The notes: a model not told the origin generated them from the letters alone. DNA of 64,000 bases from Acinetobacter shaoyimingii (GCF_011578045.1 NZ_CP049801.1:806001-870000), one strand, 5' to 3'. Positions 8,866 through 22,183 are shown, counted from the stretch's first letter. A program made the numbers and translations.

Positions 8866-9933
8866 ATGAATGATGCAACCAATTTAATTGCCAACGAAGC
8901 AAAATCGATTGTGCAAGCACATTTGGATCATTTAGGTGAGCCTAAAGATGTTCGATTAACTGATGCAGAAAAGAAGCAGAAATTTGAACAAATCAAAGAT
9001 GAGCTTGAAAAACGCAATGCGGTATTGGTCGCACATTATTATTGTGATCATGATGTTCAGGAGCTCGCAGAGCTCACAGGTGGCTGCGTTTCAGATTCTT
9101 TAGAAATGGCGCGATTTGGTCGGGATCATCCAGCAAAGACATTGGTGGTGGCTGGTGTAAAATTTATGGGAGAAACTGCCAAGATCTTATCGCCTGAAAA
9201 AACCATCTTAATGCCAACCTTAGAAGCAACATGTTCGCTTGACCTTGGATGTCCAGTCGACGAGTTTACAGCGTTCTGTGATGCGCATCCTGACCATACT
9301 GTGGTGGTATATGCCAATACATCTGCAGCAGTAAAAGCACGGGCAGATTGGGTAGTGACATCGAGCTGTGCAGTTGAGATTATTGAACATCTCGATAGTT
9401 TGGGTGAGAAAATTATTTGGGCACCTGATCAGCATCTAGGGCGTTATATTCAAAAGAAAACCGGTGCAGATATGTTGCTTTGGGATGGTTCGTGCATTGT
9501 GCATGAAGAATTCCGTGCACGTGGAATAGCCCAAATGAAAGCACTCTATCCAAATGCTGCTGTCTTGGTTCATCCCGAATCACCAGAATCAGTGATTGAT
9601 ATTGCAGATGCTGTTGGAAGTACCTCGCAACTGATTAAAGCTGCACAGACTTTAGAACAAGACACCATGATTGTTGCGACTGATCGAGGTATTTTCTACA
9701 AAATGCAACAAGCTGTGCCTAACAAGACTTTAATTGAAGCGCCAACAGCCGGAGAAGGGGCGACTTGTCGTTCTTGTGCACATTGTCCGTGGATGGCAAT
9801 GAATGAATTAGACGGAATTTTGCATGTTTTACAAAATTCTGATCAAGAAGTATTCGTTGATCAAAAGCTTGCAGCACGTGCTAAATTACCACTTGATCGA
9901 ATGTTGAACTTTAATGCTGCTTTAAAGCGTTAA
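8866..9933 (+). CDS. nadA: Quinolinate synthase A
   Basis: 355 residues, cytoplasmic. NadA condenses iminoaspartate with dihydroxyacetone phosphate to quinolinate, the first pyridine ring of NAD synthesis, using a [4Fe-4S] cluster. Likely cluster ligands are Cys123 (ATCSLDLGC), Cys210 ([10 protein letters not shown]) and Cys307 in [10 protein letters not shown] (301-310), matching the E. coli-type arrangement, including the extra CxxC there. It is transcribed alone with a terminator downstream; nadB and nadC are not in the window. Confidence 0.95.
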   Translation: MNDATNLIANEAKSIVQAHLDHLGEPKDVRLTDAEKKQKFEQIKDELEKRNAVLVAHYYCDHDVQELAELTGGCVSDSLEMARFGRDHPAKTLVVAGVKFMGETAKILSPEKTILMPTLEATCSLDLGCPVDEFTAFCDAHPDHTVVVYANTSAAVKARADWVVTSSCAVEIIEHLDSLGEKIIWAPDQHLGRYIQKKTGADMLLWDGSCIVHEEFRARGIAQMKALYPNAAVLVHPESPESVIDIADAVGSTSQLIKAAQTLEQDTMIVATDRGIFYKMQQAVPNKTLIEAPTAGEGATCRSCAHCPWMAMNELDGILHVLQNSDQEVFVDQKLAARAKLPLDRMLNFNAALKR

Positions 9934-9941
9934 AAAACTCT

Positions 9942-9978
9942 AAAACGCTTGATAAATATACACTTGAAGCGTTTTTTT
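9942..9978 (+). terminator. Terminator of nadA
   Basis: AAAACGCTT pairs with AAGCGTTTT across a 16-base loop, followed by seven T's. Confidence 0.65.
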
Positions 9979-9999
9979 GATTTTTTTTGAATATAGGTG

Positions 10000-10028
10000 T
10001 TGACGTTGTTCGGCGTCACGCCTAGAAT
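10000..10028 (+). promoter_or_regulatory. Promoter of the tRNA operon
   Basis: -35 TTGACG (10000-10005), 17-base spacer, -10 TAGAAT (10023-10028). The sequence from the -10 onward, TAGAATGCACACC, nearly matches that of the rRNA promoter at 13040, suggesting shared stable-RNA control. Confidence 0.75.
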
Positions 10029-10074
10029 GCACACCGTACCGAACGAGATGTTCGATACAAAAGCTGAGATGAAT

Positions 10075-10151
10075 CGGAGCATAGCACAGCCTGGTAGTGC
10101 ACCTGGTTTGGGACCAGGGGGTCGTAGGTTCGAATCCTACTGCTCCGACCA
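10075..10151 (+). tRNA. tRNA-Pro (anticodon TGG), copy 1
   Basis: 77 bases with a CGGAGCA/TGCTCCG acceptor stem, TGG in the anticodon loop TTTGGGA, GGTTCGAATCC T arm and encoded CCA. It is identical to the copy at 10408-10484. Confidence 0.95.
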
Positions 10152-10198
10152 ATTCTTCAAGGCAAAGATTTTCCAGTGGTGTAAGTATCATCGGTAAT

Positions 10199-10275
10199 GC
10201 GCCTGTAGCTCAGTTGGATAGAGCATCCGCCTTCTAAGCGGATGGTCACAGGTTCGAATCCTGTCAGGCGCGCCA
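10199..10275 (+). tRNA. tRNA-Arg (anticodon TCT)
   Basis: 77 bases, acceptor GCGCCTG/CAGGCGC, anticodon loop CTTCTAA, T arm GGTTCGAATCC, encoded CCA. Reads AGA codons. Second gene of the four-tRNA operon. Confidence 0.95.
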
Positions 10276-10313
10276 TCGGTCGCTTGATATTGTAGAATCT
10301 AAAATGTTGTAAT

Positions 10314-10390
10314 GGTGGTTGTAGCTCAGTTGGTAGAGCCCCGGATTGTGATTCCGGTTGTCGAGGGTTCGAGCCCCTTCATCCACCCCA
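10314..10390 (+). tRNA. tRNA-His (anticodon GTG)
   Basis: 77 bases counting the extra 5' G (position -1) that histidyl-tRNA synthetase needs, paired to C73; CCA encoded. The acceptor stem has one T-T opposition (bases 5 and 68). Anticodon loop TTGTGAT. Confidence 0.93.
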
Positions 10391-10407
10391 ATCTCTTTTA
10401 AGAGAAA

Positions 10408-10484
10408 CGGAGCATAGCACAGCCTGGTAGTGCACCTGGTTTGGGACCAGGGGGTCGTAGGTTCGAATCCTACTGCTCCGACCA
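10408..10484 (+). tRNA. tRNA-Pro (anticodon TGG), copy 2
   Basis: Same 77 bases as 10075-10151, with different flanks. Last gene of the tRNA operon, followed by a terminator. Confidence 0.95.
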
Positions 10485-10512
10485 TTTTAAGCATTAGCTT
10501 AAAAATAAAGAT

Positions 10513-10534
10513 CCGCTTAAATGCGGTTTTTTTA
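10513..10534 (+). terminator. Terminator of the tRNA operon
   Basis: CCGC / GCGG stem with loop TTAAAT and seven T's. A second, stronger bidirectional hairpin follows at 10566-10590. Confidence 0.75.
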
Positions 10535-10565
10535 TGTCTAAAATTTAGTGTTTAGTATATTTTAA

Positions 10566-10590
10566 AAAAGATCCCGATATGGGATCTTTT
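10566..10590. terminator. Bidirectional terminator, tRNA operon / yfiB
   Basis: AAAAGATCCC and GGGATCTTTT around GATAT, A's on one side and T's on the other. It suits both the tRNA operon (plus) and the yfi operon ending at 10626 (minus). Confidence 0.8.
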
Positions 10591-10625
10591 TTTACATTTG
10601 ATGGTCGTTAGAAGGGATTGAATCA

Positions 10626-11105
10626 CTAGGGTGAGATGATAATAGAAACGCGACGATTTTCAGCTCGGCTTTCATCAGTGTCATGATTATCTATAGGTTG
10701 TACAGATCCCTTGCCAATCACTTGTATATCTTCTGTCTTAAATTCATTTTGAATGAAGACATCTGCAACACTTTGTGCTCTCTTTTCTGAAAGTTTAACG
10801 TTGTATTCTTCATTACCAATATTGTCGGTATGCCCAATCACTTTTAATTTGGTTAAATCATATTTTTTTAACTGATTTGATAGTTTGGTAATCAATAACT
10901 GACTTTGAGGTGGAATATCAGCATTATCGAAATCAAATAAGATTCGTTCAGGTAGGCCTAAGCTCCAACCTTCTTCAGTTAATACAAATCCTTCTTTTTT
11001 GAGTACCTTAACTTGTTTATGGCTCAATGAGCCCATACCTAAGCATCCGCTTAAGGCTACTGATATTATTGCAATAAATAATAATTTAATTTTATTGTTT
11101 AGCAT
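10626..11105 (-). CDS. yfiB: OmpA-family outer-membrane lipoprotein YfiB
   Basis: 159 residues: a lipoprotein signal with lipobox LSGC (Cys21), then an OmpA C-terminal peptidoglycan-binding domain (about 50-158) with the family block VIGHTDNIGNEEYNVKLSEK. In Pseudomonas, YfiB pulls YfiR away from YfiN and so releases c-di-GMP synthesis. It is the last gene of a three-gene operon (YfiR-like, YfiN-like, YfiB-like) in the same order as in P. aeruginosa; that order turns a generic OmpA lipoprotein call into YfiB. It is shorter than typical Pal/OmpA hybrids and has no extra domain. Confidence 0.85.
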   Translation of the reverse strand: MLNNKIKLLFIAIISVALSGCLGMGSLSHKQVKVLKKEGFVLTEEGWSLGLPERILFDFDNADIPPQSQLLITKLSNQLKKYDLTKLKVIGHTDNIGNEEYNVKLSEKRAQSVADVFIQNEFKTEDIQVIGKGSVQPIDNHDTDESRAENRRVSIIISP

Positions 11106-11122
11106 CTCGTTACCTTAAATAA

Positions 11123-12343
11123 TTAATGATGATAAATATACCAATGGTTTTTTAGATCTTTAGCTTTGTACATGGCCTGATCTGCTTGAGATATAACATC
11201 TTCAATGCTGTGAGCATTTCTGGCTAAAGCAATACCTAAACTAAAACTGAAATATATTTCTTGATCATTGTATGTAATCGGTTTATCACATGTTTTGATT
11301 AGATTTTCAGCAATGGTGATGAGGTAATCTGTTTGATGTACCGAATCTAAAATAATCGCGAACTCGTCACCACTTAAACGTGCAACAAAATCATTTTGTC
11401 GAATACTAGATTTTAAGCGATTTGCAGTTTCTTTGAGGACTTCATCACCAGCTAAATGTCCATATTTGTCATTAATGCCTTTAAAGTTATTATTATCAAT
11501 AAAGATTAAGGCAATTTTTTCTCGACTAATAGGGTTATCAAATTTATTAAATAAAACTTGATTGAAATAATTGCGATTAGGTAATTTGGTTAAATCGTCA
11601 TGTTGAACTTGATACGATAGGATATTGTTTTCGTTTTGTAGATGATTATGCCAAGACTGAATTTCTTCAAGAAGCTCATTAAAAACGTTATTTAAGTTGT
11701 GAAATTCTTTAATATCATTTTCAGGAAATCGAAGATTATATGCTTTTTGATTGCTGACCAATTGTGCAATGCTGATAATTGGGGATATCGATTTCATAAT
11801 ATGATGATAAGTTGAATTCACGGACCACCATAAAGCTAAGAGCATAAATAGCATGCCCAGAAGCAAACCAATAAAAATTTTAAAGATAAACACTAAGATT
11901 TTCTTAGAGCTACCATAAAGTACAACTTTACCGACGTTTAGACCATTATGTTCAACGGTCAGATTTACTGGATGATTTAAGAAAATTTTATCGAATAAAT
12001 TTTGAAGCGTAGAGTAATATTCTAAATCTTTGACGCTCTCGGCAATCAGCTGACCACTGTTATCGTAGACTTGAATCATTTTTACTTCATGTTGCACAGT
12101 ATATTCATTTAAAATTTCTGTCAGTGTAATTCTATCTTTGAAGACTAAAGCAGGCTGTACACGTTCTGCTACTGTTCGACTAATCAGTTGTAAATTTTGC
12201 TTAGCATATGACTCGACTGTAAGTACTGAAACCGAAGAAAACGTGATTGTGCAAATTAAGAAAGTAATGGCGAAAATAGTAAATTGCGATTTTCTGAAAA
12301 TAGTTTGTAGTGAGTTGGAATTAAATAATGTGTTGATCATCAT
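11123..12343 (-). CDS. yfiN: Membrane diguanylate cyclase YfiN (TpbB)
   Basis: 406 residues. Two membrane segments (about 22-43 and 149-174) bracket a periplasmic sensor region of about 105 residues. A HAMP-like linker (about 176-232) and a GGDEF domain (about 240-406) follow. The active site reads SGDEF (324-328), an accepted variant of GGDEF. An inhibitory site RQND (315-318) lies five residues before it, so product feedback is likely. The enzyme makes cyclic di-GMP from two GTP. The gene starts one base after the YfiR-like gene ends and is 17 bases before yfiB, so the three are one operon. Confidence 0.9.
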   Translation of the reverse strand: MMINTLFNSNSLQTIFRKSQFTIFAITFLICTITFSSVSVLTVESYAKQNLQLISRTVAERVQPALVFKDRITLTEILNEYTVQHEVKMIQVYDNSGQLIAESVKDLEYYSTLQNLFDKIFLNHPVNLTVEHNGLNVGKVVLYGSSKKILVFIFKIFIGLLLGMLFMLLALWWSVNSTYHHIMKSISPIISIAQLVSNQKAYNLRFPENDIKEFHNLNNVFNELLEEIQSWHNHLQNENNILSYQVQHDDLTKLPNRNYFNQVLFNKFDNPISREKIALIFIDNNNFKGINDKYGHLAGDEVLKETANRLKSSIRQNDFVARLSGDEFAIILDSVHQTDYLITIAENLIKTCDKPITYNDQEIYFSFSLGIALARNAHSIEDVISQADQAMYKAKDLKNHWYIYHH

Positions 12344-12344
12344 C

Positions 12345-12860
12345 TTACTCCGAATTTTTGGCCAAGAGTAAAACGCGAGGATCTACATGAATTTTGGACT
12401 TCGCTAAGCTGTCCAAATTCACCTTAAATAGTGTATTTCCTTTTTTGGAGGTATATAGACAGAAAATACTTCCAATTTCACATTCAGGATTATCCTTGCT
12501 AAAAGACAAAATTGATTTGTTATAGGATTGATTAATCAGTTTTTGTTCGCTTTCTGGTGTGGATTGAGTGAAAAATATTGCATCACAGGATCTTAAGGCC
12601 AATTGTTCTTCAGTAATACCTTTTACTTGTAATGAAATATTTTGAGTTTTTACACCTTGTAAAAAAGCATTCGTGATTTGCGTATTATTGTTATTGCCAA
12701 CGATACATAAACTTGGTGAGGGGACATTCCACTTTGTATAACTCAAAATGGATAATGTCATCATATATATGTTATGTGATGAATTGGCAAAACACATACT
12801 ACTAGTAATAAGCAGTAGTAATCCTATTGATATTCTTTTTATATTTATGAAGAGCGCCAT
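12345..12860 (-). CDS. yfiR: Periplasmic repressor YfiR (DUF4154 family)
   Basis: 171 residues with a signal peptide (cut near residue 25) and then a small periplasmic domain. Besides Cys23 in the signal it has exactly four cysteines: Cys52, Cys92, Cys127 and Cys134. The spacings of 40 and 7 closely match the two disulfide pairs known in P. aeruginosa YfiR. In that system YfiR binds the periplasmic part of YfiN and keeps it off; redox change or YfiB relieves this. Overall similarity is low, so the call leans on cysteine spacing and operon order. Confidence 0.8.
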   Translation of the reverse strand: MALFINIKRISIGLLLLITSSMCFANSSHNIYMMTLSILSYTKWNVPSPSLCIVGNNNNTQITNAFLQGVKTQNISLQVKGITEEQLALRSCDAIFFTQSTPESEQKLINQSYNKSILSFSKDNPECEIGSIFCLYTSKKGNTLFKVNLDSLAKSKIHVDPRVLLLAKNSE

Positions 12861-13017
12861 ATAGATGGGTATAACTCTAATTTAATTGCTAATACTTTAT
12901 ATTTTATTCTAATCAAAGAAAAAAAGATATATGTTGAGTATTTTGGTCAATTTTATATCAAAAAACACCTTTTTGATTAATAAATAAACGTTTGTGTAAT
13001 AACTTCAAAAAAAGGGG

Positions 13018-13045
13018 TTGCAACGGTAGTGAAATGCTGTAGAAT
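13018..13045 (+). promoter_or_regulatory. rRNA operon promoter
   Basis: -35 TTGCAA (13018-13023), 16-base spacer, -10 TAGAAT (13040-13045), with A-rich sequence just upstream that could be an UP element. The following GCACATCC mirrors the tRNA operon promoter. Confidence 0.75.
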
Positions 13046-13411
13046 GCACATCCATCGGCAGCGATGTTAAATAAAACTTCTGATAAATCAATAACTTGAT
13101 TGAATGATTTAAGGTTTCTGCGAGAGATTTTAAAGATTTAAAAAAGATGATTTGTTAAGGAAAATATTTAGTTGAACTGGTTGACTTTCTAGAGATAGAG
13201 AGTAATATAGCCGACCTAGCTTGCTACTGACGAAGTAACAAGAAGATCATTAAGAGATTATGAAGAACAACTTGTGTGGATTTTTACTGGTTGATTGATC
13301 GAAATTATTTTCATTGATTGATGGTAGAAATTACTCGAAGTTTATTTGAGAAATTAATGTCAGAAAATTGATGAGCCAAGATTGGCGCCCTTTAAGGCGC
13401 TACGAAGTATT
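13046..13411 (+). other. rRNA leader with 16S processing stem
   Basis: No gene. Bases around 13259-13288 (ATGAAGAACAACTTGTGTGG core) are complementary to about 14971-14998 after 16S, with a one-base slip. This forms the double helix that RNase III cuts to free 16S precursor. A small hairpin GCGCC/GGCGC at 13385-13400 sits just before 16S. Confidence 0.7.
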
Positions 13412-14949
<1,538 letters not shown>

Positions 14950-15010
14950 ACGAAAGATTGACGATTGGTAAGAATCCACAACAAGTTGTTCTTCATGAAG
15001 ATGTATCTGA

Positions 15011-15087
<77 letters not shown>

Positions 15088-15161
15088 TTCTGACTAACGC
15101 AGTATGAAAGTACTGAGGCGAACAGAGCGTAAAGATATATCGAATCTATAGATGATAAGCT

Positions 15162-15237
15162 GGGGACTTAGCTTAGTTGGTAGAGCGCCTGCTTTGCACG
15201 CAGGAGGTCAGGAGTTCGACTCTCCTAGTCTCCACCA
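15162..15237 (+). tRNA. tRNA-Ala (anticodon TGC)
   Basis: 76 bases, acceptor GGGGACT/AGTCTCC with one G-T pair, loop TTTGCAC, encoded CCA. Second spacer tRNA. Confidence 0.96.
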
Positions 15238-15245
15238 GAGTTTCG

Positions 15246-15325
15246 AAATAACAAAGCAACGCTTTGTCGAAACGCAAGACAAGCAGCTACGCTGCGCGTA
15301 GTGTTTGATCATATAAGTACTGCTT
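15246..15325 (-). repeat. Dispersed hairpin element, copy 3, inside the rRNA spacer
   Basis: Read on the minus strand it has the same ordered blocks as the copy at 3056-3138: AAGCAGTA (15318-15325), ACTACGCGC (15294-15302), GCTTGTCTTGCG (15273-15284), then a hairpin with ACAAAGC/GCTTTGT arms near 15251-15267. It begins just after tRNA-Ala, so it is transcribed within the pre-rRNA. Confidence 0.65.
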
Positions 15326-15709
15326 TGCGCAGGCTTTAATCGAACGAAGTCGTAGATTATAGAATTTAATAAGAAGTTAGCGTAATATGCGCGTCTTGTT
15401 AACTTCTGTGATTTATCACAGTTGACCACGATCTGACGAAGACGTGGTGAATCATTAACAGAATATATTTGAGTTGAAATAATTTGTTCAAACTCATACA
15501 AAAGCGGAAACGAAGTAACGCAAGTTATGGAGTTGAAGTGATTGAATGAGAACTAGCGAAATTAACTGAATCAAGCGTTTTGGTATATGAATCTAATTGA
15601 AGCTGTATAGTGCTTAAGTGCACAGACGCCAACTGTATGATTGACTAAGAAATTGGTTGATCTGTTGCTTATCCTGCTTGTAGGGATGAACGACTGTTTG
15701 GGGTTGTAT
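15326..15709 (+). other. 16S-23S spacer after tRNA-Ala, with 23S processing arm
   Basis: No gene. TCATTAACAG near 15452-15461 resembles a boxA antitermination site. Bases about 15691-15714, including GTTTGGGGTTGTATAGTC, pair with 18595-18619 after 23S with a one-base bulge, giving the 23S RNase III stem. Confidence 0.6.
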
Positions 15710-18602
<2,893 letters not shown>

Positions 18603-18784
18603 CAACACCCAAACAGTTGTTGTATAAAGCTCGATTGATTCGAAATCAAACTGATCAAACTTGATTTAGTTAAATAAACCGCTAAACTGAACGAATTAAA
18701 CAAACTCAAGTATCTCTGTTAATCACTCATTTGGAAAAACACTTAGCATAAAGGTAAGACTAAGCGAGTATCCATAAACAGTTG

Positions 18785-18900
18785 TGCTGGCGACAATAGC
18801 AAGAGTGAACCACCTGATCCCTTCCCGAACTCAGAAGTGAAACCTCTTCGCGCTGATGGTAGTGTGGCGTTTGCCATGTGAGAGTAAGTCATCGCCAGCT
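18785..18900 (+). rRNA. rrf: 5S ribosomal RNA
   Basis: About 116 bases. The ends TGCTGGCGA and TCGCCAGC pair. The internal CCGAACTCAGAAGTGAAAC and GATGGTAGTGTGG blocks are standard 5S sequence. Confidence 0.95.
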
Positions 18901-18910
18901 CATTATTCGA

Positions 18911-18948
18911 AATCCCCCTCTACGAAAATGTAGAGGGGGATTTTTTTA
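18911..18948 (+). terminator. Terminator of the rRNA operon
   Basis: AATCCCCCTCTAC and GTAGAGGGGGATT form a 13-bp stem around GAAAAT, followed by seven T's. Confidence 0.92.
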
Positions 18949-19288
18949 TGCGTGGGATTCTGTGCAGGAGTTAAACGCTCCTTAAGTAATAGTATTAAAG
19001 TCAGTTAGTACATTGGCGATATGAATATATAAATAAGATAATTCAGTATTATAAAAAGCATATAACTCGAAACTGGTTTGGGTGTAATCATTAATATTGA
19101 AGATAAATTAGAAGGTCATTTCATGGTTCAAAAAATGAACCATTCAACTTTAGTTATTTTCGATGTGATTCGAATAATATGAGCATTTCTGCAGTAGACA
19201 TTCATGATCAAATCTACCATTTTAGATAAAACTGAATATTAATTCAGTTTTTTGAATATAAAAAACTCACAATTGGAGGTGAGCTAAA
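18949..19288 (+). other. Upstream region of the MFS gene
   Basis: 340 AT-rich bases with no ORF. The only clear element is a good ribosome site, GGAGGTGAG, a few bases before the ATG at 19289. I see no clear operator or regulator gene. Confidence 0.4.
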
Positions 19289-20644
19289 ATGGCAGCGAAT
19301 ACAATGAATGTAAATGCTGTAGTGGATAAAGCCAAGTTTAAACCTTTCCACTTAACGGTAGTACTTTGGTGTTTATTTATTGTTTTATTTGACGGTTATG
19401 ATTTGGCGATTAATGGAGTGACTTTACCGTTACTTATGCAAGAGTGGAATATGAGTGCAGTACAAGCGGGAATGCTTGCGAGTACAGCACTTGCCGGTAT
19501 GATGTTTGGCGCAATGTTTTTTGGTATGTTGGCAGATAAAATTGGACGTAAAAATGTCATTCTAATCTGTGTATCATTATTTAGTGGTTTTACTTTTTTG
19601 GGTGGTTTTGCTTCAAACCCGACAGAATTTGGTTGTTTACGATTTATTGCAGGTCTAGGGATTGGTGGAGTATTACCTAATTTGGTGGCATTAACTTCTG
19701 AATATGCGCCTGAAAAGCTACGTAGTACTCTCGTTACAGGGATGTTTAGTGGTTATGCTATGGGCGGTATTATGGCTGCATTATTTGGTGCTTGGTTTAC
19801 ACCAAGTTTTGGTTGGGAAGTTATGTTTTGGATAGCAGGGATTCCACTATTATTTCTTCCTTTAATTTGGAAATTCTTGCCTGAATCACTGGCATTTCTA
19901 GTTAAGCAACAAAAAATACAAAAAGCACGCGAAATTGTTCAAAAATTATCACCTCAAGATATTGTTACCCCAGAAACGGTTTTAGTTTTTAATGAAAGTA
20001 AAGTTGCTCCAGCATCTTTATCAGCACTCTTTCAAGAGGGACGTGCAAGAGGAACACTTTTGTTCTGGCTAGCATTTTTTATGTGTTTACTGATGTTGTA
20101 TGCATTAGGAAGTTGGTTACCAAAACTAATGATGGCGGCTGGGTATTCATTGGGCAGTAGTTTAATGTTTTTGTTGGCATTAAACATTGGTGCAGTTATA
20201 GGAACTGCTGGTGGTGGTATCCTTGCCGATCGTTTCCATATTAAACCTGTCATTATTTCGATGTTAAGTGTAGGTGTATTGGCACTTATTGGTCTTGGTT
20301 TTAATTCGCCACAGCCTGTAATTTATTTGTTGGTGTCTTTAGCTGGGGCGGCTTCCGTAGGTTGTAGTATTTTACTTTACAGCTATGTTGCACAATTTTA
20401 TCCTTTGGCTGTACGTTCTACAGGTTTAGGTTGGGCTTCTGGTATTGGTCGGATGGGAGCGATTGTTGGACCGATCGTTATCGGATATTTACTGGGCTTA
20501 GAATTACCGCATAAAATGAATTTTATTGCAGTTGCAATTCCTGCAATTATTGGTGCTGCAGCAATATTATTGATTAAGCGTGATAATTCAATTCAGTTGC
20601 CTCAAGAAAATATCATTAAAACTAGAAAGGCTTTAATTGATTAG
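19289..20644 (+). CDS. MFS transporter, aromatic acid:H+ symporter (AAHS) family
   Basis: 451 residues with 12 predicted membrane helices. The first helix carries DGYDLAINGVTLP, the AAHS signature whose aspartate is needed for transport in PcaK/BenK. The loop 2-3 MFS motif reads GMLADKIGRKN. AAHS proteins bring in benzoate, 4-hydroxybenzoate, vanillate, muconate and similar acids with protons; which one cannot be told here, because no catabolic genes lie beside it. Strong ribosome site and own terminator, so it is a single-gene unit. Confidence 0.88.
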   Translation: MAANTMNVNAVVDKAKFKPFHLTVVLWCLFIVLFDGYDLAINGVTLPLLMQEWNMSAVQAGMLASTALAGMMFGAMFFGMLADKIGRKNVILICVSLFSGFTFLGGFASNPTEFGCLRFIAGLGIGGVLPNLVALTSEYAPEKLRSTLVTGMFSGYAMGGIMAALFGAWFTPSFGWEVMFWIAGIPLLFLPLIWKFLPESLAFLVKQQKIQKAREIVQKLSPQDIVTPETVLVFNESKVAPASLSALFQEGRARGTLLFWLAFFMCLLMLYALGSWLPKLMMAAGYSLGSSLMFLLALNIGAVIGTAGGGILADRFHIKPVIISMLSVGVLALIGLGFNSPQPVIYLLVSLAGAASVGCSILLYSYVAQFYPLAVRSTGLGWASGIGRMGAIVGPIVIGYLLGLELPHKMNFIAVAIPAIIGAAAILLIKRDNSIQLPQENIIKTRKALID

Positions 20645-20658
20645 TCTTTGATACATAT

Positions 20659-20686
20659 AAAAAAGCCTCTTAAAGAGGCTTTTTTA
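20659..20686. terminator. Terminator, MFS gene / glt operon
   Basis: AAAAAAGCCTCT and AGAGGCTTTTTT around TAA. The symmetry makes it useful on both strands, between convergent transcription units. Confidence 0.85.
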
Positions 20687-20747
20687 TTCAAGAAAGAGAG
20701 TGTTAGATGAAAATTGTCTATAAACCCATAAAAGTTTTATATATTGA

Positions 20748-21491
20748 TCAATGCACCGCAGAAATTTTATCTAAGAAAATTTTTGTCCGTTCATGGCGTT
20801 CTTCTGGTTTATTAAAGAAGTCTTGGGTTGGACAGTCTTCTAAAATTTTACCTTGATCCATAAAAATCACACGACTTGAGACTTTTCGTGCAAAGCCCAT
20901 TTCATGGGTTACACACATCATGGTCATGCCTTCTTTAGCCAGTTGCGTCATAACATCTAGTACTTCTCCCACCATTTCAGGGTCAAGGGCAGAGGTTGGT
21001 TCATCAAATAACATACACACTGGATCCATACATAATCCACGTGCAATCGCGACACGTTGCTGTTGACCCCCCGATAATTGTCCTGGAAACTTATCTTTAT
21101 GTGCAGTTAATCCAACTCGATCTAAATATTGCAGCGCTTTTTTCTTTGCTTCCTCTTTAGAACGGTTTAAAACTTTGATCTGACCTAAAGTTAAATTCTC
21201 CAAAACAGTCATATGTGGAAAAAGTTCAAAGTGTTGAAACACCATACCTACACGTGAACGGAATTGGTCTAAATTAGTTTTCGGATCTTTAAGCAGTGTA
21301 CCATCGACAATAATATTGCCTTCTTGAAATGGCTCTAAAGCGTTAACCGTTTTAATCAGTGTTGATTTACCTGAACCAGAAGGTCCACACACAACAACCA
21401 CTTCACCTTTTTCAATAGATGTCGTGCAATCTGTTAAAACCTGAAAATCTCCATACCATTTTGAGATATGTTGTATTTCTATCATTGGCAT
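20748..21491 (-). CDS. gltL: Glutamate/aspartate ABC importer, ATP-binding protein
   Basis: 247 residues: Walker [10 protein letters not shown] (36-44), signature LSGGQQQR (139-146), Walker B LFDEP (161-165) and a switch His near residue 198 (VTHEMGFA). This is the polar-amino-acid class of ABC ATPase that energises uptake through the two permeases encoded just upstream (gap 12 bases). The first ATG (21491) follows an AGGGAGA ribosome site; ATG two codons on is possible. It is the last gene of the gltIJKL-like operon. Confidence 0.93.
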   Translation of the reverse strand: MPMIEIQHISKWYGDFQVLTDCTTSIEKGEVVVVCGPSGSGKSTLIKTVNALEPFQEGNIIVDGTLLKDPKTNLDQFRSRVGMVFQHFELFPHMTVLENLTLGQIKVLNRSKEEAKKKALQYLDRVGLTAHKDKFPGQLSGGQQQRVAIARGLCMDPVCMLFDEPTSALDPEMVGEVLDVMTQLAKEGMTMMCVTHEMGFARKVSSRVIFMDQGKILEDCPTQDFFNKPEERHERTKIFLDKISAVH

Positions 21492-21503
21492 TTCGATTCT
21501 CCC

Positions 21504-22181
21504 TTAACGAATTATGGCTATTTTTTGATGTAAACGTTTCACTAAACGTGAAAGCGTAAAGGAAATAACAAAGTAAATAATGGCAACAACCAAATAGAAA
21601 ACGGCTTTGGTTTCTGAACCGTAAGTATTGGCAAGGGTATTGGCATTGCCTAAGAAGTCAGGCGCACTAATCACATAAACCAAAGATACATCTTGGAAGA
21701 GCACGATAGATTGCGTCAAAATCACAGGTAACATATTCCTAAATGCTTGTGGCAGAACAACATTTGACATGGTTTGCCCATAGGTCATACCTAGTGCATA
21801 TCCTGCATTGACTTGACCTCGTGATACAGATTGAATCCCTGAGCGTACAATTTCAGAGAAAAATGCTGCTTCAAATATGGCAAATGTGACGACACTTGAA
21901 AATAATGGTCCCCAATAGGTGTGATATTGGAAATCAAAAAATTTAGGCAATAAAAAGTAAAAAATAAAGATGACTTGAATCAGTGGTACACCACGGAAAA
22001 AATCGACATAAAATTTGGCAAATCCACTGGCAATTTTACTGTTGGATAAGCGCATCATCGCGATTGGGGTACCAATGAGTATTCCGCCAATGATGGATAG
22101 GATGGTCACGGTTAATGTGAATTTAAAACCTTGTAGAAGGGTGGTAATCACATCTTCATTTTGTAGAATACTAAAATCCAT
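21504..22181 (-). CDS. gltK: Glutamate/aspartate ABC importer, permease
   Basis: 225 residues with several membrane helices and the HisM/GltK-type EAA loop (EAAFFSEIVRSGIQSVSRGQ), which docks the ATPase. It starts three bases after the preceding permease gene stops, so the two are translationally linked. With GltJ it forms the membrane channel for acidic amino acids. The first residues MDFSILQNEDV fit a family N-terminus. Confidence 0.92.
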   Translation of the reverse strand: MDFSILQNEDVITTLLQGFKFTLTVTILSIIGGILIGTPIAMMRLSNSKIASGFAKFYVDFFRGVPLIQVIFIFYFLLPKFFDFQYHTYWGPLFSSVVTFAIFEAAFFSEIVRSGIQSVSRGQVNAGYALGMTYGQTMSNVVLPQAFRNMLPVILTQSIVLFQDVSLVYVISAPDFLGNANTLANTYGSETKAVFYLVVAIIYFVISFTLSRLVKRLHQKIAIIR

Positions 22182-22183
22182 GA

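Noticed and set aside
10264..10494. Minus-strand ORF with GAVGFEPTTPWSQTRCT
   Set aside because: It is the reverse complement of tRNA-Pro and its neighbours. This peptide is a well-known false protein in databases; the same applies to the ORF at 9940-10191.
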